A stretch of 64,000 nt of DNA from Hippopus hippopus (GCA_946811185.2 OX328112.1:13293215-13357214), one strand, 5' to 3'; shown: positions 14,001 through 29,000, counted from the stretch's first letter. The notes: generated by a model not told the origin, from the sequence alone. Numbers and translations are program-made.

Positions 14001-17000
14001 TATGTCGATATGTTTTTTTTTTCCCCCGAGCCAAATAGATCTATTCAATTTGGTATGTAACGGATTATAAATGAGAAACAGGATAAATAGAAAAGATGAT
14101 TGGTGCTTTGGACTGGGAAACTTAATCAGGTTCGGTTCCCCCAGCTGAAAGGATAAAATTCGTAGAACTACTAGCCTATAGACACTACGCCTTGCCCGAT
14201 AAATTTTCCCAATCCAAGACAACAACAATTTATTCTCTACTTATCATGTTGTTGCTGGTTTTACGATTCAATCATTGTTTGTAGTTTTGAAGATTTGTCC
14301 GCTAGTGATTGATGCACTGATTCAGCCCTTTTTTTTTAAACTCGATGTTTTGAGAACGATAGTTTACCAGTGAGTGTTCTGTTGCTATAGATTTAGAACA
14401 AATATCTTGTCAACAGGCAGGATATGAGATATCAGCCCGTTGCCCCGCCATATCTGCCCTCGCGTGACACTGATATTACACCATTTTCAGTGGAAAATGT
14501 TACTATTATTAGTAACAGAATGTAATAAATAAATATACCTTGCATCAGGCATAATTGGTTGTCCATCTTTGGTCCAGTAAATTTCTGGGAAAGGTTGCCC
14601 GGAAACATGACATTCTAGGATAATGTTGGTGTCTTCAACCAGCCTAGAATTCTGTAACCTCTCCACAAACATGGGTCTAACAGCCTCAATAGGAGATGGT
14701 ATCTTTTCCTCTCTGGGCTCATATCTGAATGGTTGTATAGGCTTCTCTCTTGGTGGTGCCTTCATTGGTGCAAACGTCTCAGTCACTGGTTTGGGTGAAA
14801 CTGTAAAGTTGGTGCAATAGCTTTTTTGTTAATTAACTCTTTACCACACAACTGATTGTATTGATTGATTGTATGGTGTTTAACGCCGTTTTCAACATTA
14901 TTTCAGTTATATCGCGGCGGCCAGTGCACCTATCCATGCGTTCCTGGAGTCTCTTTTACCAGTACTTCGCACAATTTTCTTTCCAAGCCACTAGCTGCTT
15001 TCCCACATAATCATTGTCGAAACAATGGTCAGCGGTGGGAGAGGAATCTATTCTGTCACAGTGACAATCATCAATCCTCAGAAAGAAATTGGCCATGCCA
15101 GGGGTCGTAGCCAGGGATCGAACCCTGGACCCCGTGTTCTCAAGTCGTGCACGTTACTGACTGAGCTACCGGGGCTCGGCCTTTACCACACGAGCACAAG
15201 TTTTAACTACCTTAACTTTTTACCAAACAACAAAATTTGGACTGTTCCAAACTGAAAGCATTTGCAGACGACAATTAATGTGACTCAAATGCTGAATTTT
15301 GTTTTGGGAAGGGCAGAAAACATTGTGGGAAAAGGAGAAAATGCTGGTTACCAGCATTTTCTCCTTTTCCCACAATGCTTTCAAAAGCCTTCTTCATCAG
15401 GGTCGTTAAAAGAGGATTTCTGTGGCAAAGGGTTGAGGAAATGGGCTTTTGAAAACATTTTGGGAAAAGGAGAAAATGCTGGTAACCATTTCCCAAAATG
15501 TTTTCTACCATTTAAATGAAAGGAATTGCCTTTTTCTATAAACTGAATTTGTTGTCTGCAAATGCTTTGAATTCGGAAAAGTCTAAAATTTTGTTGTGTG
15601 GTGAAGAGTTGAATTTGAAATTTTGTGAAATTTTCTGCAGTTTCCTTTTGTATCTTTTTCTTAATAAGCCACCAAATCCCCTTACTTGCTAGCACGACCT
15701 CATCTGTTGCTTTTCTTTTCAAAATGAAGATTTAGATCAGACGGCATGTGCATTCTAATCTATGATTTGTATTGTCTACATTCTACGCAAAATCAGCAAA
15801 TTTTTTATGCCAATTAAAAATGTCAGTCACTTTCAATAGCACTATCAGAAAAATGTTTTCTTTTCTTTCAAAAACAGAACTTTTGCTTTTGCTGTAATTT
15901 TTTTTTTTTCAAATTCAAATGCAAGAGCTGAACAGTCTGTTTTGTGAGTCAAATACATTTACTCATAATGAAGAAATCATACAAGCACAAATACATACTA
16001 AACTTACCAACATCCAACTTAGCCTCTGATTTGGCAGAACCAACAGCATTTGTCAGAATGCATGTGTATTTGCCAGTATCGTCTGGAATGGCTTCTTTTA
16101 CCGTCAATGTCGTCCTTTCATCACTGTATGTGATCTCAAACTCAGGTGATGTCACAATTTCTGTTTCCTCACGGAACCATTTAATGATTGGTTCTGGACG
16201 ACCTTTGAAGGTCACTTCTAGTTCTACCCTTTGACCTTCTTTTGCTGTCTGGTCTCTCAAGGGCTATAAAAACAAATTTATGATTATTTAGCAGCTTTGT
16301 CTTTGGTATTTTTGTAATGTACAATCATAAGAAAATTACGTGAAATTTCTACTGAAAATTGCAAGTTAAAAAAATGCTAATTGACAGAAAAAATGTTAAT
16401 CAATTCAGTTATCTTCTATGTGAGCTTTTTTTGACTATAACCATACAGTTTCACTGCCAATAAAGAGACTTTTAACCTTTTACCAAACAATCCCCAGTTT
16501 TAACAACCTAAAAAGAAGAAGGCTATTGAAAACATTGTGGGAAAAGGAGAGAATGCTGGCAACAAGCATTTTCTCCTTTTCCTACAATTTTTCTACCCTG
16601 CCAAAAAAAATCAGATCTTAAGATACATTTATTTTGTTGTCTGCAAATGCTTTGAATTTGGACAAGTTTAACATTTTTTCGTTTAGTAAAAGATTAACAG
16701 CACATGGTATAGAATACTTTTGCCACAAACCTTGGTAATTCTTGGTTTTTCTTTTGGTTGCTTGGCAACTGGAGCAACTGGGGCTTCCTCAACAGGTATA
16801 CCAAATCTTGGTATCCTAGCTTCAGTTGATGGCTTCTTTTCTGGTTTTGTCTCAGGTTCTTCAACGGGAATACCGTAAAGAGGAATTCTCTTCTGGAACT
16901 CTGGATGAGGTTTCCTCTGGTCGATCTGCATCTGTACCTCCTCTGTAAATTTCTTTGGTTTGGGTTGTTCCATGGGCTTCTCTTTCTTGGACAGAACAGG

Positions 17001-20000
17001 CACTGGAGCAGGTTCTGATGGCCTCTTGGGTGCCACTCTAGTTCCAGGGGCTCTACTGGGTTCAAACAGTTCCCTGGCTTCACTGACAGGCTTCTGGGCT
17101 TCTTCTTCAACCTCCATTTGAGCTGGGATAGCTGTCATGATAAAGTTAGATATTTAACATAAAATCATAATCTCCAGAAACAAATTTGCAGCTGAAAAAA
17201 ATTCAACTAAATCAAACATTTGTAAAATAGGGATTGTATTAAAACTTGTACTGGTGAAAACTTTGTGAGAGATGGTGTAGTTGCTTGTAAGCCATCTAGT
17301 ACATAATTGATAAAATTACCACAAGGACAGTCTACTCACTCTGTATCAATTTGTGGAAATTGAAAGCATTTGCAGAAGACAAATTGAATGTTATTTAAAA
17401 CATGAAATTTTTCTTAAAATTGACAGAACACATTGTGGGAAAAGCAGAAAATGCTGGTTACCAGCATTTTCTCCTTTTCCCACAATGTTTTCAGAGGTCT
17501 TCTTCCTCAGGTTCATCAAAGGTCAGGATTGTATGGTCAAGGTTAAAGTCATACAGCCCTGCAAAAAAAAAAAGAAGAAAACAATCCTTATTAAAAGTTG
17601 TAAATGTTTTCAAAACCCTTTTCCACTGTGACTAAAACATGGCATTGCTTGGAACAGTGTCAAAGCACAAACAAGAAATACATTTATGTCAAACCACTTA
17701 CTCTCAACACTAAGGTTGGCTGACACTTCAGCTTTGCCTCCAAGGTTTTGTGCTTTCACTGTAAATTTGCCTGCATCTTCGTAGTACACTTCAGGTATGT
17801 ACAGTGAGTGTATGTCTCCTTCCTGTTGTAATGACACATAAAGAAAATTCTATAAAGACTAAAAACCATCTAATTATAATAAACTAAATTACATAAGAAA
17901 TAAGCAGGAACTTAAAGAAACTGAAAATGCAATTACATAAACTATGTGAAATTTGTAAAACTGACAAAACAACATGCATAATACTGTCAGATAGTTTCTT
18001 GTCATATCTGAGAAAGCAATGGTCATTTCTGAACATAATCTTAGCTAGACATATAATATTTTCCTACCTGGATAAGCTCAAAGTCTGGAGAGCTGATGAT
18101 TTGGGTACCATCTCTGTACCATGTAACTTCAGGAGGCGGGTGACCAGCGACTCTCACAGTGAGCTTGACTGGTTCTCCTTCTTTGATAGAAATGTCATAT
18201 AATCTCTCAGTAAAGGAGGGCGGTAGCACTGAAGCTGGAAAAAAAATATATCCATAACTTTTCAATCCTGCATTATGCCATAAATAAAATCCTTGTTCTA
18301 TAATATCTTACTTTTGCCAATATCCAATCAATTTAGCTGTTGCACATCCACTCTGGTAATATTTGAGCTATGCTCTGGCAAAAGGGGGCTTAATGCATCT
18401 CCGTGATGTATTATACCAAGCAAGTGATCACGTAATTATTGATCCAAATTAACTGCATTTTTCAACAATCATGAGGTACACTGGTCCTTGGCCATACAAA
18501 AAATTGACCAGTAGCGAAAAGTTTCGGCCCAGATCAGCCTGCGCGGACTGCGCAGGCTGACCTGGGTCGATACTTTTCACAGATGCATTAAGCCCCTTGT
18601 CACAGAGCATGGCTCATTTAAAATGTATCCAAATTTCATTGAAACCTCTGCTCTTCATATCATCTGATCAAGGTGCACACATGTGTAAAATATTTACAAA
18701 ATCAGATAAAGGTTTCAAAAGATAGATAGCCAACATGGATTTGCTAAAAAATCGATGACAGGGGGATAACAATACATCCCTGCATATATAACATACGTCC
18801 CTGAGTATTTATATCCCTGCATATATAATATGCACCCCTGCAGGCATATAACAAGAGTACTGTCATCACAATATACGCCACCGCATCGCAAAACCCTGAC
18901 AATAGACGATAGGTCACATGATGAGAAACATTCTGTGAAAATTTCATCCAAATCCGTCAAGAAATGTGGGAGGAGTTGCGTTCACTAGAAATGGAAGTAC
19001 GTACGTACGGACGAAGGGACGTCCGGACAGACGGAGACGATGACGCCAATATACGTCGCCTCTGGCGGTGTATAAAAATGTTCCAACAAAAAGCATTGAA
19101 AGCGTACCTCTAACAATGAGTTCGGCACTACTAGCAGCAGATCCCGCCTCATTTGTGGCTTTACATGTATATTTTCCAGTGTCCTCCTCAAAGGTTTCAG
19201 GTATCATCAAAGAGACACGACTCTCCTTGTAGGAAATCTCGAAGTCTGGTCCATCAGCAATATCCTTCCCTTCCTTGAACCATTTTATTGTGGGTTCTGG
19301 TTTACCTGACGTGTTGAAACAAGTAACCATTTTTATCTTTAACTGTTTTACTGCATATCTTGTTATAAACTCCTTCCATTATTAACTTTTACAACAATAA
19401 AATGCTCTCACAAATACAAATGAAACTATTTAAGCCCATTAACAGCTTGGAAAAAAGTGCAGCAAAAGCACTAATTACTTCTAACAAGTAATTGCTTCTA
19501 TTCCTAAAATGATTTTTCCATGTCTTTCACCCTTTACCATACAATCACAAGGTTTAACAACCCTTGGGATAAAGGCTTTTGAAAACAATGTGGAAAACGG
19601 TGAAAATGCGGGTAACCAGCATTTTCTCCTTTTCCCACCATGTTTTCAACACTGTCAATGAACTATTGTTCATTTGTATCACTTTCAAATTTGTTGTCTG
19701 CAGATGCTTTTAATTTTGATGAGTCTGGAATTTGTCATTAGGTTAGTCTGACTTCTTTGAAATCTAGAAGAAGATTAAAATGCGGCTAAACATGATTTTG
19801 GTCTTGGAACTTTTAGCATCCAGTACTGATGGTGTAGATCCAAGATCAGACCGCAAGTTCTGTGCAGTCTGAGCTTGACCTATGCCAATTTCAAAAGCTA
19901 TTTAGGCCACCAAGGAAAGTGAAAGAGGAAAATATTGAAGATAAAATTCATACCTGTAACAACCCCTTCAAATGTAACTTTAGTCCCTTCCATAGCTGTG

Positions 20001-23000
20001 ATATTTTTCAGTGGTTGAAGGAACTTTGGCGGGATGGGTACAGATATAGTCAAATCAACCGGCTGGTATTTTGGGTGTAAGTCCTGGGTAATTGTTGTAG
20101 CATAGTGTTCTTGGGCTGCAATCCCTTGAATTTCGAATTTTGGTTTCACATCTGTTATCAAAGTGGTAGAATGCTCCTCCATGGATGGGATGTATGTTGG
20201 CCCTTGTTGGCTGACCTCTGTGACAATACGTCTTGTGCGAGTCTCAGTCAGTGTCTCGGTTGAAGAGTAGTGGCGACCCCTAAAATTAAATCATTACTCT
20301 TTATAACCCGATTAATAACATGGTGCCAACCGTATCACAGTGACAGCTCACTTATTCATGAGTGTCCTTGAATTCACCAGAAATAGGCTAGAGTTCTTAA
20401 GTGTCTTGGCAATGAACACTACCACAGATATTACTCTTTATCTACTAAATTTTTAAAATAGTGTACCTTTATTCACCCTCATTTGAAAAATCAAATAGTC
20501 TACCACCTTTTATGCCCCTGCAGTTGTACTTCCAAAAAAAAATTGTGAAAAGGAAAATTTTTTTTGCTACAAATGCGTATTTTCCTTTTTTCCATCCACA
20601 TTTCGTAGAGCATTGTAAAGCAATATTTGAAAAACCAAATACCACCTTTTTAAAATGCCCCTGTAGTTGTACTTCCAAAAAACATTGTAGAAAAGAAAAG
20701 GTTTTTTGAAACAAACATGTATATTCCTTTTTTCCAACCATATTTTGTAGAGCAATGTAAAGCAATATTATCTTTATCTGTATATATCTTTTAAGTTTGT
20801 GAAAGTTTTCATTCCTTTTCCCCCCCAAAATGAGAAGGGTTACACTAAATCAAGGTAATTGACTTTTTACTGGATGACACAATCTCATACTTTTCCAAAT
20901 GGAAAGCATTTGAAGATAATGAATGACCTGCAGCTAAAAAATGAGTTGTTTCATTGGTGGGGGAAGAAAACACTGTCAGAGAATTTTTGTCCTTGATACG
21001 GTAGAAAATTAGCGTGAAAAGGGGAAAATGCTGGTCACCAGCACTTTCTCTTTTTCCCACAATGTTTTCAAAGAGCCTTCTTTGCCAAGGTTGTTAAATT
21101 GGAATTGCTTGGGAAAGGATCAAGACTTGTGAAAGAATTTCGGCAATAAATCACACTAATTCAATGGCTTAACTCTTTATCAAATGACAAAGTTCTAGAA
21201 TTGTCCAAATTGAAAGTATTTGCAGATGACAAATTCAGAGTTACTAAAAACATGAAATCAGTCTTTCTTAGGGTAGGGACATTGTAGAAAGAGGAGAAAA
21301 TATGGTCACCAGCATTTTCTCCTTTTCCCACAAAAGCCCTTTTACTTAGGCTCAGGATTGTGTGGTATAGGGGTATAGCTGAGCTGATACATACATTCTT
21401 GACTCGAAAGTCCTGCTCTCTACATGAGGAATTTCCTCAGAGACTGGTTCCTCTACATGTAGCATGGCAGAGCATGTTGTTTTTCCAGATGGGTTTTCTG
21501 CAGTCACCGAGAACCTGCCTGCATCCTCGTCAAAGACCTCGGGGATATGTAGGGCGTATTTATCTCCCTCCATTGTTATCTGGTAGTCCTGGGATACCAC
21601 AGGCTGTCCGTTGATTTGCCATGTGACCTAACAGAGAATAAAACATTACATTAAGCTTTAAAGTACCTTTCACGACTATAATTGTCTTTGCTGCCAGCAT
21701 AGATCAAGATCAGACTGCACAAAACGTGCAGTCTGATCCTTGATCTACACTGGCTGCTTTGCTACTCAAAACCAGAAATTTGTTAGTCATAGGGTAGAAA
21801 ACATTGTGGCTGCGTCACTCGTGAAAATATTACCAATGATGTTCACTCGATGAAATAAATTTCGATCTTTTACGAAAAAAAATATCCTCTATGTCCTTGC
21901 CACAATGTATACACAACAGAAGGCAAGGTCACTCACCTTTGGCTTTGGACTTCCAACAATAACACACTCAAAGGTCACTGAATCCCCAGGTCGCACCACC
22001 TTATCCTGGAACAGTTTCAAACATTCAGGGGGAGAATGCTGTATCTCAGTCATTGTTCTCCTCACTTCAATGGTTTTTGTCATTGTCTCATCTGATGGTA
22101 CCGCTGGTTTTACAACCAGTTTTGAGTAGCATTTCGCCTCTCCAGCTTTGTTGGTGGCTTTCACCATGTAGTTACCGCCATCTTCAACAAATACCTCTGG
22201 GATAGACAGGTTGTGAACATCCACAAAGGCAGTTACCTGTAAATACATATACACCATGTGGTGTCTGTGGTTGTGAGATAGAGTGTCGGCCTCGTAACCA
22301 GAAGGTCCCATGTTCGATTCCGGGAAGCAGGTGTCAACTTTGGGACATTTCATTGGCCCACACACGTGGCGCTAATAATGGTGTAGTTTCCAGGAGGAAG
22401 AATCAAGAGAGATCAGTGTAAGTTGTAAGAACTTGTTTCTCAATTAGTGTAAAATAAATGTTTGAAAAAAAAAATACCACAGGATCTTTTCATTGTGTTC
22501 TATACTACTACCAACAGTATTGATTGGTTGGTTGATTGATTGATTGATTGATTGATTGACTGACTGATTGGTGTTTCATGCTGAATTCAGTCAACCATGG
22601 TAAAAGCTCATTTATAGAATTTTTCAATTTTAGCTTTACTTAGCTAAGGTTGTGTTGTGCCCAAAACCAAGGCCTCAGTCTCTGGGCCATGTTGGACTCT
22701 TGAAATATCATTTGAAACAAAGCTGCAACAGATGTCTTTGAAAAAATCCTTGCAAATTACGAATAATCAACAGGTACATGAATGGGTGTCAAAAAACGAT
22801 GGCAGAAGGGGAAATCACTTGAAGTGAGTTATCTCTCTACTAGCCACATTGTTTTCATAAGAGGTCTACTGCATTACAAAAAATTTCATCTACTGGTGGT
22901 ATAGGGTATCTATCAATCTCTAAAACTTTACATACTTGGAAATCTGAGCTGGACTCTATAGGTTTGTTGTCCTTGTACCATTGTACAACTGGTAATGGAT

Positions 23001-26000
23001 GACCTTGAACTCTGCACTGCAAGGTCACTCTCTGACCTTGATGGGCATGGACATCTCTCAGGGGCTGTGTAAATTTGGGTGCTGATATTTCCTGGCTGAC
23101 AGAAGCATCACTTAGCTCACTCAATGCTGTAGAAAAGAAATTGATAAAATTGTGAATTGTGAAATAAAACTTTTGGTCATTTGTAGATCTACTCTTTTTT
23201 TCTCTGTTTCTTGCTACAACTAAACAATCTTTCCTGAAAGATATCATAACCAGGACTGCAACAGATTTTATTTGTGCAGTATTGGTAATCGCTTTCTTCA
23301 ACAGTAATTCAGTGACATCATGGTAAGCTGTGCTCCAAATGGTTTAGCCAATCAGGTGTTGTGTGACTTTCAAATTTGGAAAATAAGTCTAAGAATGTTC
23401 TTAAGAATGGTTGGTAAATATGGAACCAGAACAACAATTCAGAATATCAATAACCTCCCATGCTCTATGTATTCCTCTAATGTATCAAGGCTATTTTTGG
23501 GCTCTGTGGTTATGCTGTTGCACTTGTAACCAGGCTATCCTAAATTGATCCCTATAGGCACTACTCGATCACATGGAAGTGTCCTTGGGCAGGGCACTGC
23601 AGAGTCCCACTTTGTCTACATGAAAGCCATGAAGAAGTGGCATATTCCCTTCAAATGACTAAGAAACTTGCAAAAGCTGCATAAAACTACATGAAAAACC
23701 ATACAAAGAAAGCCTATAACATCAAACAGGACATTAAACTTACGTTCAACATGTAGTTTACAGGCACTCTCAGCGACCCCATGATCATTTTTAGCGGTAA
23801 CTTTGTAAAGCCCAGCATCCTCTAGGTAGGCCTCCCGTATCACAAGGGTACATCTATCTCCCTCAAACAGCAGCTGTATGTCCGCGGACTCTTTTACTGG
23901 CTTCTCGTTGTGATACCAGATCACCTGGTAACATAATTTGCATTCAGTGTCAATGAATTATTTACATGTATTGATTCTTTACCATACGATAAAATCTTAC
24001 ACTCACCCAAAATTGAAAGCATTTGTAGACAACAATTCAAAGTTGTTCAAATGATGGAATATGTCTTTGATAGGGTAGAAAACATTGTTGGGAAAAGGAG
24101 AAAATGCTGTTTCTCCTTTTCCCACAATGCTTTCAAAAGGCTTCTTCCTCAGCGTTGTCAAAACACAGGAGCTACATGTAACTGCTTGAGAACTGAACCC
24201 TGCAGTCTAAAAGCACTCTCATGAAAACAGTAAATGGACCATACTCTGGCAAAAGGGTGTTTAATGCATCTCCATGATGCATTACATCAAGCAAAAATCA
24301 CATAATTATGGATCCATAAAATCCTTTTATGTTTGGCTGGACCAAAAGAAAAAATGGTCCTTAGACATGTAGAAAATTGACTACTCATATATATCTGGCC
24401 ATCAAGTTTTTTGAAAGCATTGCCTTGATAAAGAACAGAAATCAATAAATTAAAACATGTGCTTCATACACGCAGGCAAGTTTTACTGTTATTGATACAG
24501 ATTAAAAGCAACCTGAAAGGAATTCAGATGAAAAAATATCACTTTCTTTTTTGCTTTCCAGTAGTTTACAGAAATTTAACAGTGAATTATATTCTTATAA
24601 TTCATGGGTGAATGTTATAACTTTCATTTTTGACATTACCACAGATATTTATAGAACATGAATGAATTTTAAGCAGGGGAACATCACGCTTTTTGAGGTA
24701 GTCGCCATCACTCATGACGTCATTATTACAGCCAGTAGGTACCCAATACATTGAATAGATCTGTTTAGCTCGTAAACCGCACATATTTTTCGCAACAAGC
24801 AAAAATTGAACGTGAAAAGAAAAGTTAAAGTGAAGAGCATAAAAGAAATAGGATAATTGTTTGCTCAGAGTAAGATCAAAGTTTCTGTCATCTCGGGGAA
24901 AAGCAAGGGCTATATTTTCACTTGTGTCTGCTTTTCATTCCATGAAAAGAAATTTCAATCAAACACTGAAAAAGACAACTATCCTCTATGTCTCAAAAGG
25001 GTTCAAATAATCAGAATAATGTATTAATTTACCTCTGGTTCTGGATGACCCACAAGGACACAATCCAGTCTGACCCGACTTCCTTCCATGACCTCACGAC
25101 CTTGAGACAGGGGCTGGGTGAATGTGGGTGGTAGAGGTTCTTCAGCAGAGCCAACTGACATTTCCTCACTGTAAAATAGCAAGGAAGTAACCCTTTACTA
25201 AAACTAATGATCTTGTCTTATAACCCATAGAAAGAAGGCTTTTGAAACATTGTGGGAAAAAGGAGAAAATGCTGGCTGCATACTAAGCTTTTTCTGCCTT
25301 TTCCACCGTGTCTTCCACCGAATTCATTTCTTATATTGATAATTTTGTACTACCCAAATTAAAACTCTTTTGAAAAATCATGGCAAAATAAAATGTAACT
25401 TATAACAAACAATTTTCTCTCTTGCTACAATTACTTTACTTGTATTTATGGACAGCGTCTTATGTTGATTATCTGTATTTTAAATGGATGTTTTTGAAGT
25501 TGTCTGCTACATATTTGTCTGACAGGATATATACTGCTACCCAAATCCAGTGAATTTTATCACATCAGCATATATACAGCATGAATGCAAAAATAATAAG
25601 TACCATAGTCTTTTCAATGAAAAAGTTAAAAACACCTGTGTTCTTATGTTCATTTCTTCATTGTTTGAGGGGTCACGTTTTGGAGCAAAAATCTTCAATA
25701 TAGGGAATTAGGAAATGAAAGAAACATGCATATAAATCCTTACAGCTGAAAAGAATATAATCATTAGAGCAAACTAGTGGAAGAATTAGGGGTTTTGCGA
25801 CAAGTTTATTTTTGCAAAAACCATTAAATGTTTATAAAATTTAACAAACATAAAGCACCTACATCATTTTCCTGGCAATTTTAGCCTAAACATTCCACAA
25901 TTAAAAGTATTTTCATAGTTAATTTTCACAAAAGTGTCATTATTTCGTTTATTTACACAGGGAATAAGAATGGAGTAAGATACATGAAAATCATCAAGAT

Positions 26001-29000
26001 GGTAGAAAGACATGACATCTTTTTTACCCCGATGAACAAAGTTTAGACACACTTGATCTACGTTTGTTTCAAAAGATTTTTGAATGACACAGAAACAACA
26101 TATTACAGTCATGTAGTCATATGAAAATAAGTAATTCTTTGCAGGATCTGGCCTAGGAAGAAACTGTACACACAGAAGAAGCACATCAACAAAACATCAA
26201 ACAGTGAACACTGAGGTATTTGAAATGTTATTGAAATGAACCTTGAATAAAACGAGCCATTGATGTGTGAAGGAAACATAGTCACTCTCAAAGTATACTT
26301 ATTTGGTTTTTCCATGACAAATAAAGATGAGCCATGCACTGTGAAATGCTGGTAAATGCACCTGCATAATATCAACCCATGTCATCCTGTGCAAACCCCA
26401 TGGGCCAAAACCTTATGCTATTTCTGTCTCTGATAGGGTAGAAAACATTGTGGGAAAAGGAGAAAATGCTGGTTACCAGCATTTTCTTCTTTCACAACAA
26501 TGTTTTCAAATGTCTTCTATTTCAGGGCTGATTAAGCTCAAGGATGTGGTAAAGGGCAATTTTCAATGGAGCAACCTTTCTTTTCCATCACAGAAAACTC
26601 AAAGACTGCACATGCACCCCCCAAAAGTCACACAATGGTAAGATAGGTATGGATCAAGCCCCCCCCCCAAAAAATAAAATCGAGAGCACAGCATGCCGGT
26701 GCCAACGCTTAGCTGCAAGTGCTTGATTTTCAATGAAAATATTAAGTAAAAAAAGGGGCATAACTGAGTCATAAACATTTTGATGGTGACCTACCTCTGT
26801 TGTTTGAATTCCCATTTTGAAAGTGAACAACTTATCCAAGTTTGATGTAAATTATCTTCAGTAATAACAGAGATATTACAAAATGTCAACGTTTCAACAA
26901 AACAGACAGACAATAACGACAGGGCCGTGACAATAACTCATTGTTTTCTTAGAAAAACAGCCAAGTTAAAAATGGGCTGCAGCAAAATGATGTTAGGACA
27001 CCAAACATGACTTGCCTTGGAGTCAAAGTGACGACAGAGTCTGACCTAGTCAATTCGCTGTAAAATGAAATAATGAATTATTTACAATCATGATGATGGT
27101 TGACACTAGGGCTGAAATGATTTCCTGAGTACCCAGGGCTACAGCATAAAATCACCATGACCTGGGAACAAAATCATTACCCATAATTCCAGGTGGAACT
27201 TTTCAATTTCAGCAACTTTTGTGAGATGTTATTGGTTGGGCGGAGTGAATGAAGTGAAAGCATTTAGAGACAACCAAAATAAATCTGAAAGAAAAATTGA
27301 TTTATGTTTTGGGAAGGGTGGAAAAACATAGATATGCTTTCAAAAGTTCTTTTTGTTGGGGGTCATTAAAATTCAGAATTGTGAGGTAAAGCATTAAGAG
27401 TTAAATTTTCATGAGGAAGCTTGAATATTATGTGTTTCCTCATTGACGATGTTTGACCTCTTCTGAAGCTAACTTCTATCGCAAATTAGCAGCATTTTGT
27501 CTTTTATTTGTCTGAAAGTAGACCGAAATACCTCTTAACATCATTAAACATTGTACAAGATGCATCTGTTTCCATTTTTTCCACAAGAGAAATGCAGTGC
27601 AATGCGTCTGCAAAATGTATCAACCCAGGTCAGCGTACCCAGTCTGTACAGGCTGGCCTGTGTCAAAACTTTTTGATTTCAGTAAATTTTCTGCTTGTCC
27701 AAGCACCATTCTATATCTGTATTCAACCAGTTGTTAAAAAAAATTGATTTCATAGATCCATAATTATGTGATGACTCGCTTAGTATAATGCATTACAGGG
27801 ATGTATTAACTCTTTACCACACAACACAAAATGCAGACGTCAAAATTCAAATCATTTGGAGACGACAATTTAAATGTGGCTCAGACCATGGAATTTGTCT
27901 TTGATAGGGTTGAAAACTTTGTGGGAAAAGGAGAAAATGCTGGTTACCAGCATTTTCTCCTTTCCCCACAATGTTTTCAAAAGCTGTCTTATTCAGGGTC
28001 GTTAAAACTCGGGATTGTATGGTAAAGGGTTAAACCCACTTTGGTAAGGCATGGCTCATACTGATGCGGGTTCCTAGACAGTAGAAGGTAATTGTCAGAC
28101 AAGTACCTGGGCACAAAATTTGCAATCATTTCAGCCCTGCTTAACACACAATGTAACAAAAGATATTTTGCACACTGACAAAACAATCTTTACCTCCTGA
28201 AACTCATAAATAACAGATGACTGGGAACCCCTTTGGAAAATATTGTATGTTCAATCAGTGTAACGAACTCTTTATAAGACAACAAAATTTTAGACTTGTA
28301 CAAAGCAAAGGTATCAAATTTTGCAGACAATATATTGTGTTCCAAATGATGGGAAAAGTCAATGAAAGGAAAGAAAACATTGTGGGAAAAGAAGAAATTG
28401 CTCTTTACAATTCTTTCCTCTTTTTCCATCAACATTTTCAAAAGCATTCCCCTGCAAGTTCATATAAACATGGACTCATTAAGTAAATGGTTAAATCATT
28501 ATACAATAAATACATTACTCAGTTCTTTGCACACAATGAATTAGTTCATTTTGTAACTATCATTTTTTCATTCCTTTTGTAATAAGTTTTCATTTATTTT
28601 TGTGTCTACTTTTCCAGTGTATAAAAATTACATATAAATGTTTCCCTGCTAATTCTAACAAACTTTTTACCAGTCAAATTACTGGAGAAATATACAGAAT
28701 AATCTGTCAATATAGATCAGATAATAAACTCTACATTTTTTGCACTCTGATCTTGATCCAGACTGCCAAAAAAAATCAATCTAAACAGACTCTGGCATGC
28801 CACAGCTTTGAGCCTTTATAGATTAAACCAAAGAAAAAAAAATTACATGCGATTCAGTTCAAATAGTTTCAACTAAAATAGAATTTCAAAATGCAAGTTT
28901 AGCAAGTAACAGAGAGATATGGGAAAGCCAAGGCACTGGATAGAATGTTGTTAAACAAAAATATAACAAAGAAGTAACTTGGGACAGGAAAAAAAGGCGT

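Noticed and set aside
15262..15519. Overlapping open frames on both strands containing NIVGKGENAGYQHFLLFPQCF
   Set aside because: This peptide recurs at dozens of places and is simply the translation of the family A palindrome (both strands give it). Not a protein family.
22258..22330. tRNA gene candidate
   Set aside because: Boxes A and B are present but the acceptor and anticodon stems do not pair properly; it is a SINE head.
23320..23529. Plus-strand 69-residue open frame
   Set aside because: Falls in the 'ccaatcag' foldback repeat remnant between exons 24 and 25, with no coding signature.
24600..24802. Minus-strand 66-residue open frame with several Cys
   Set aside because: No splice sites in a compatible phase and no similarity to the gene's domains; likely chance.
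28107..28136. Possible third micro-exon (30 nt, phase 2-2, AEMIANFVP) with GT donor
   Set aside because: Weak pyrimidine tract, no similarity to the two supported micro-exons; chance AG...GT pairs are frequent.
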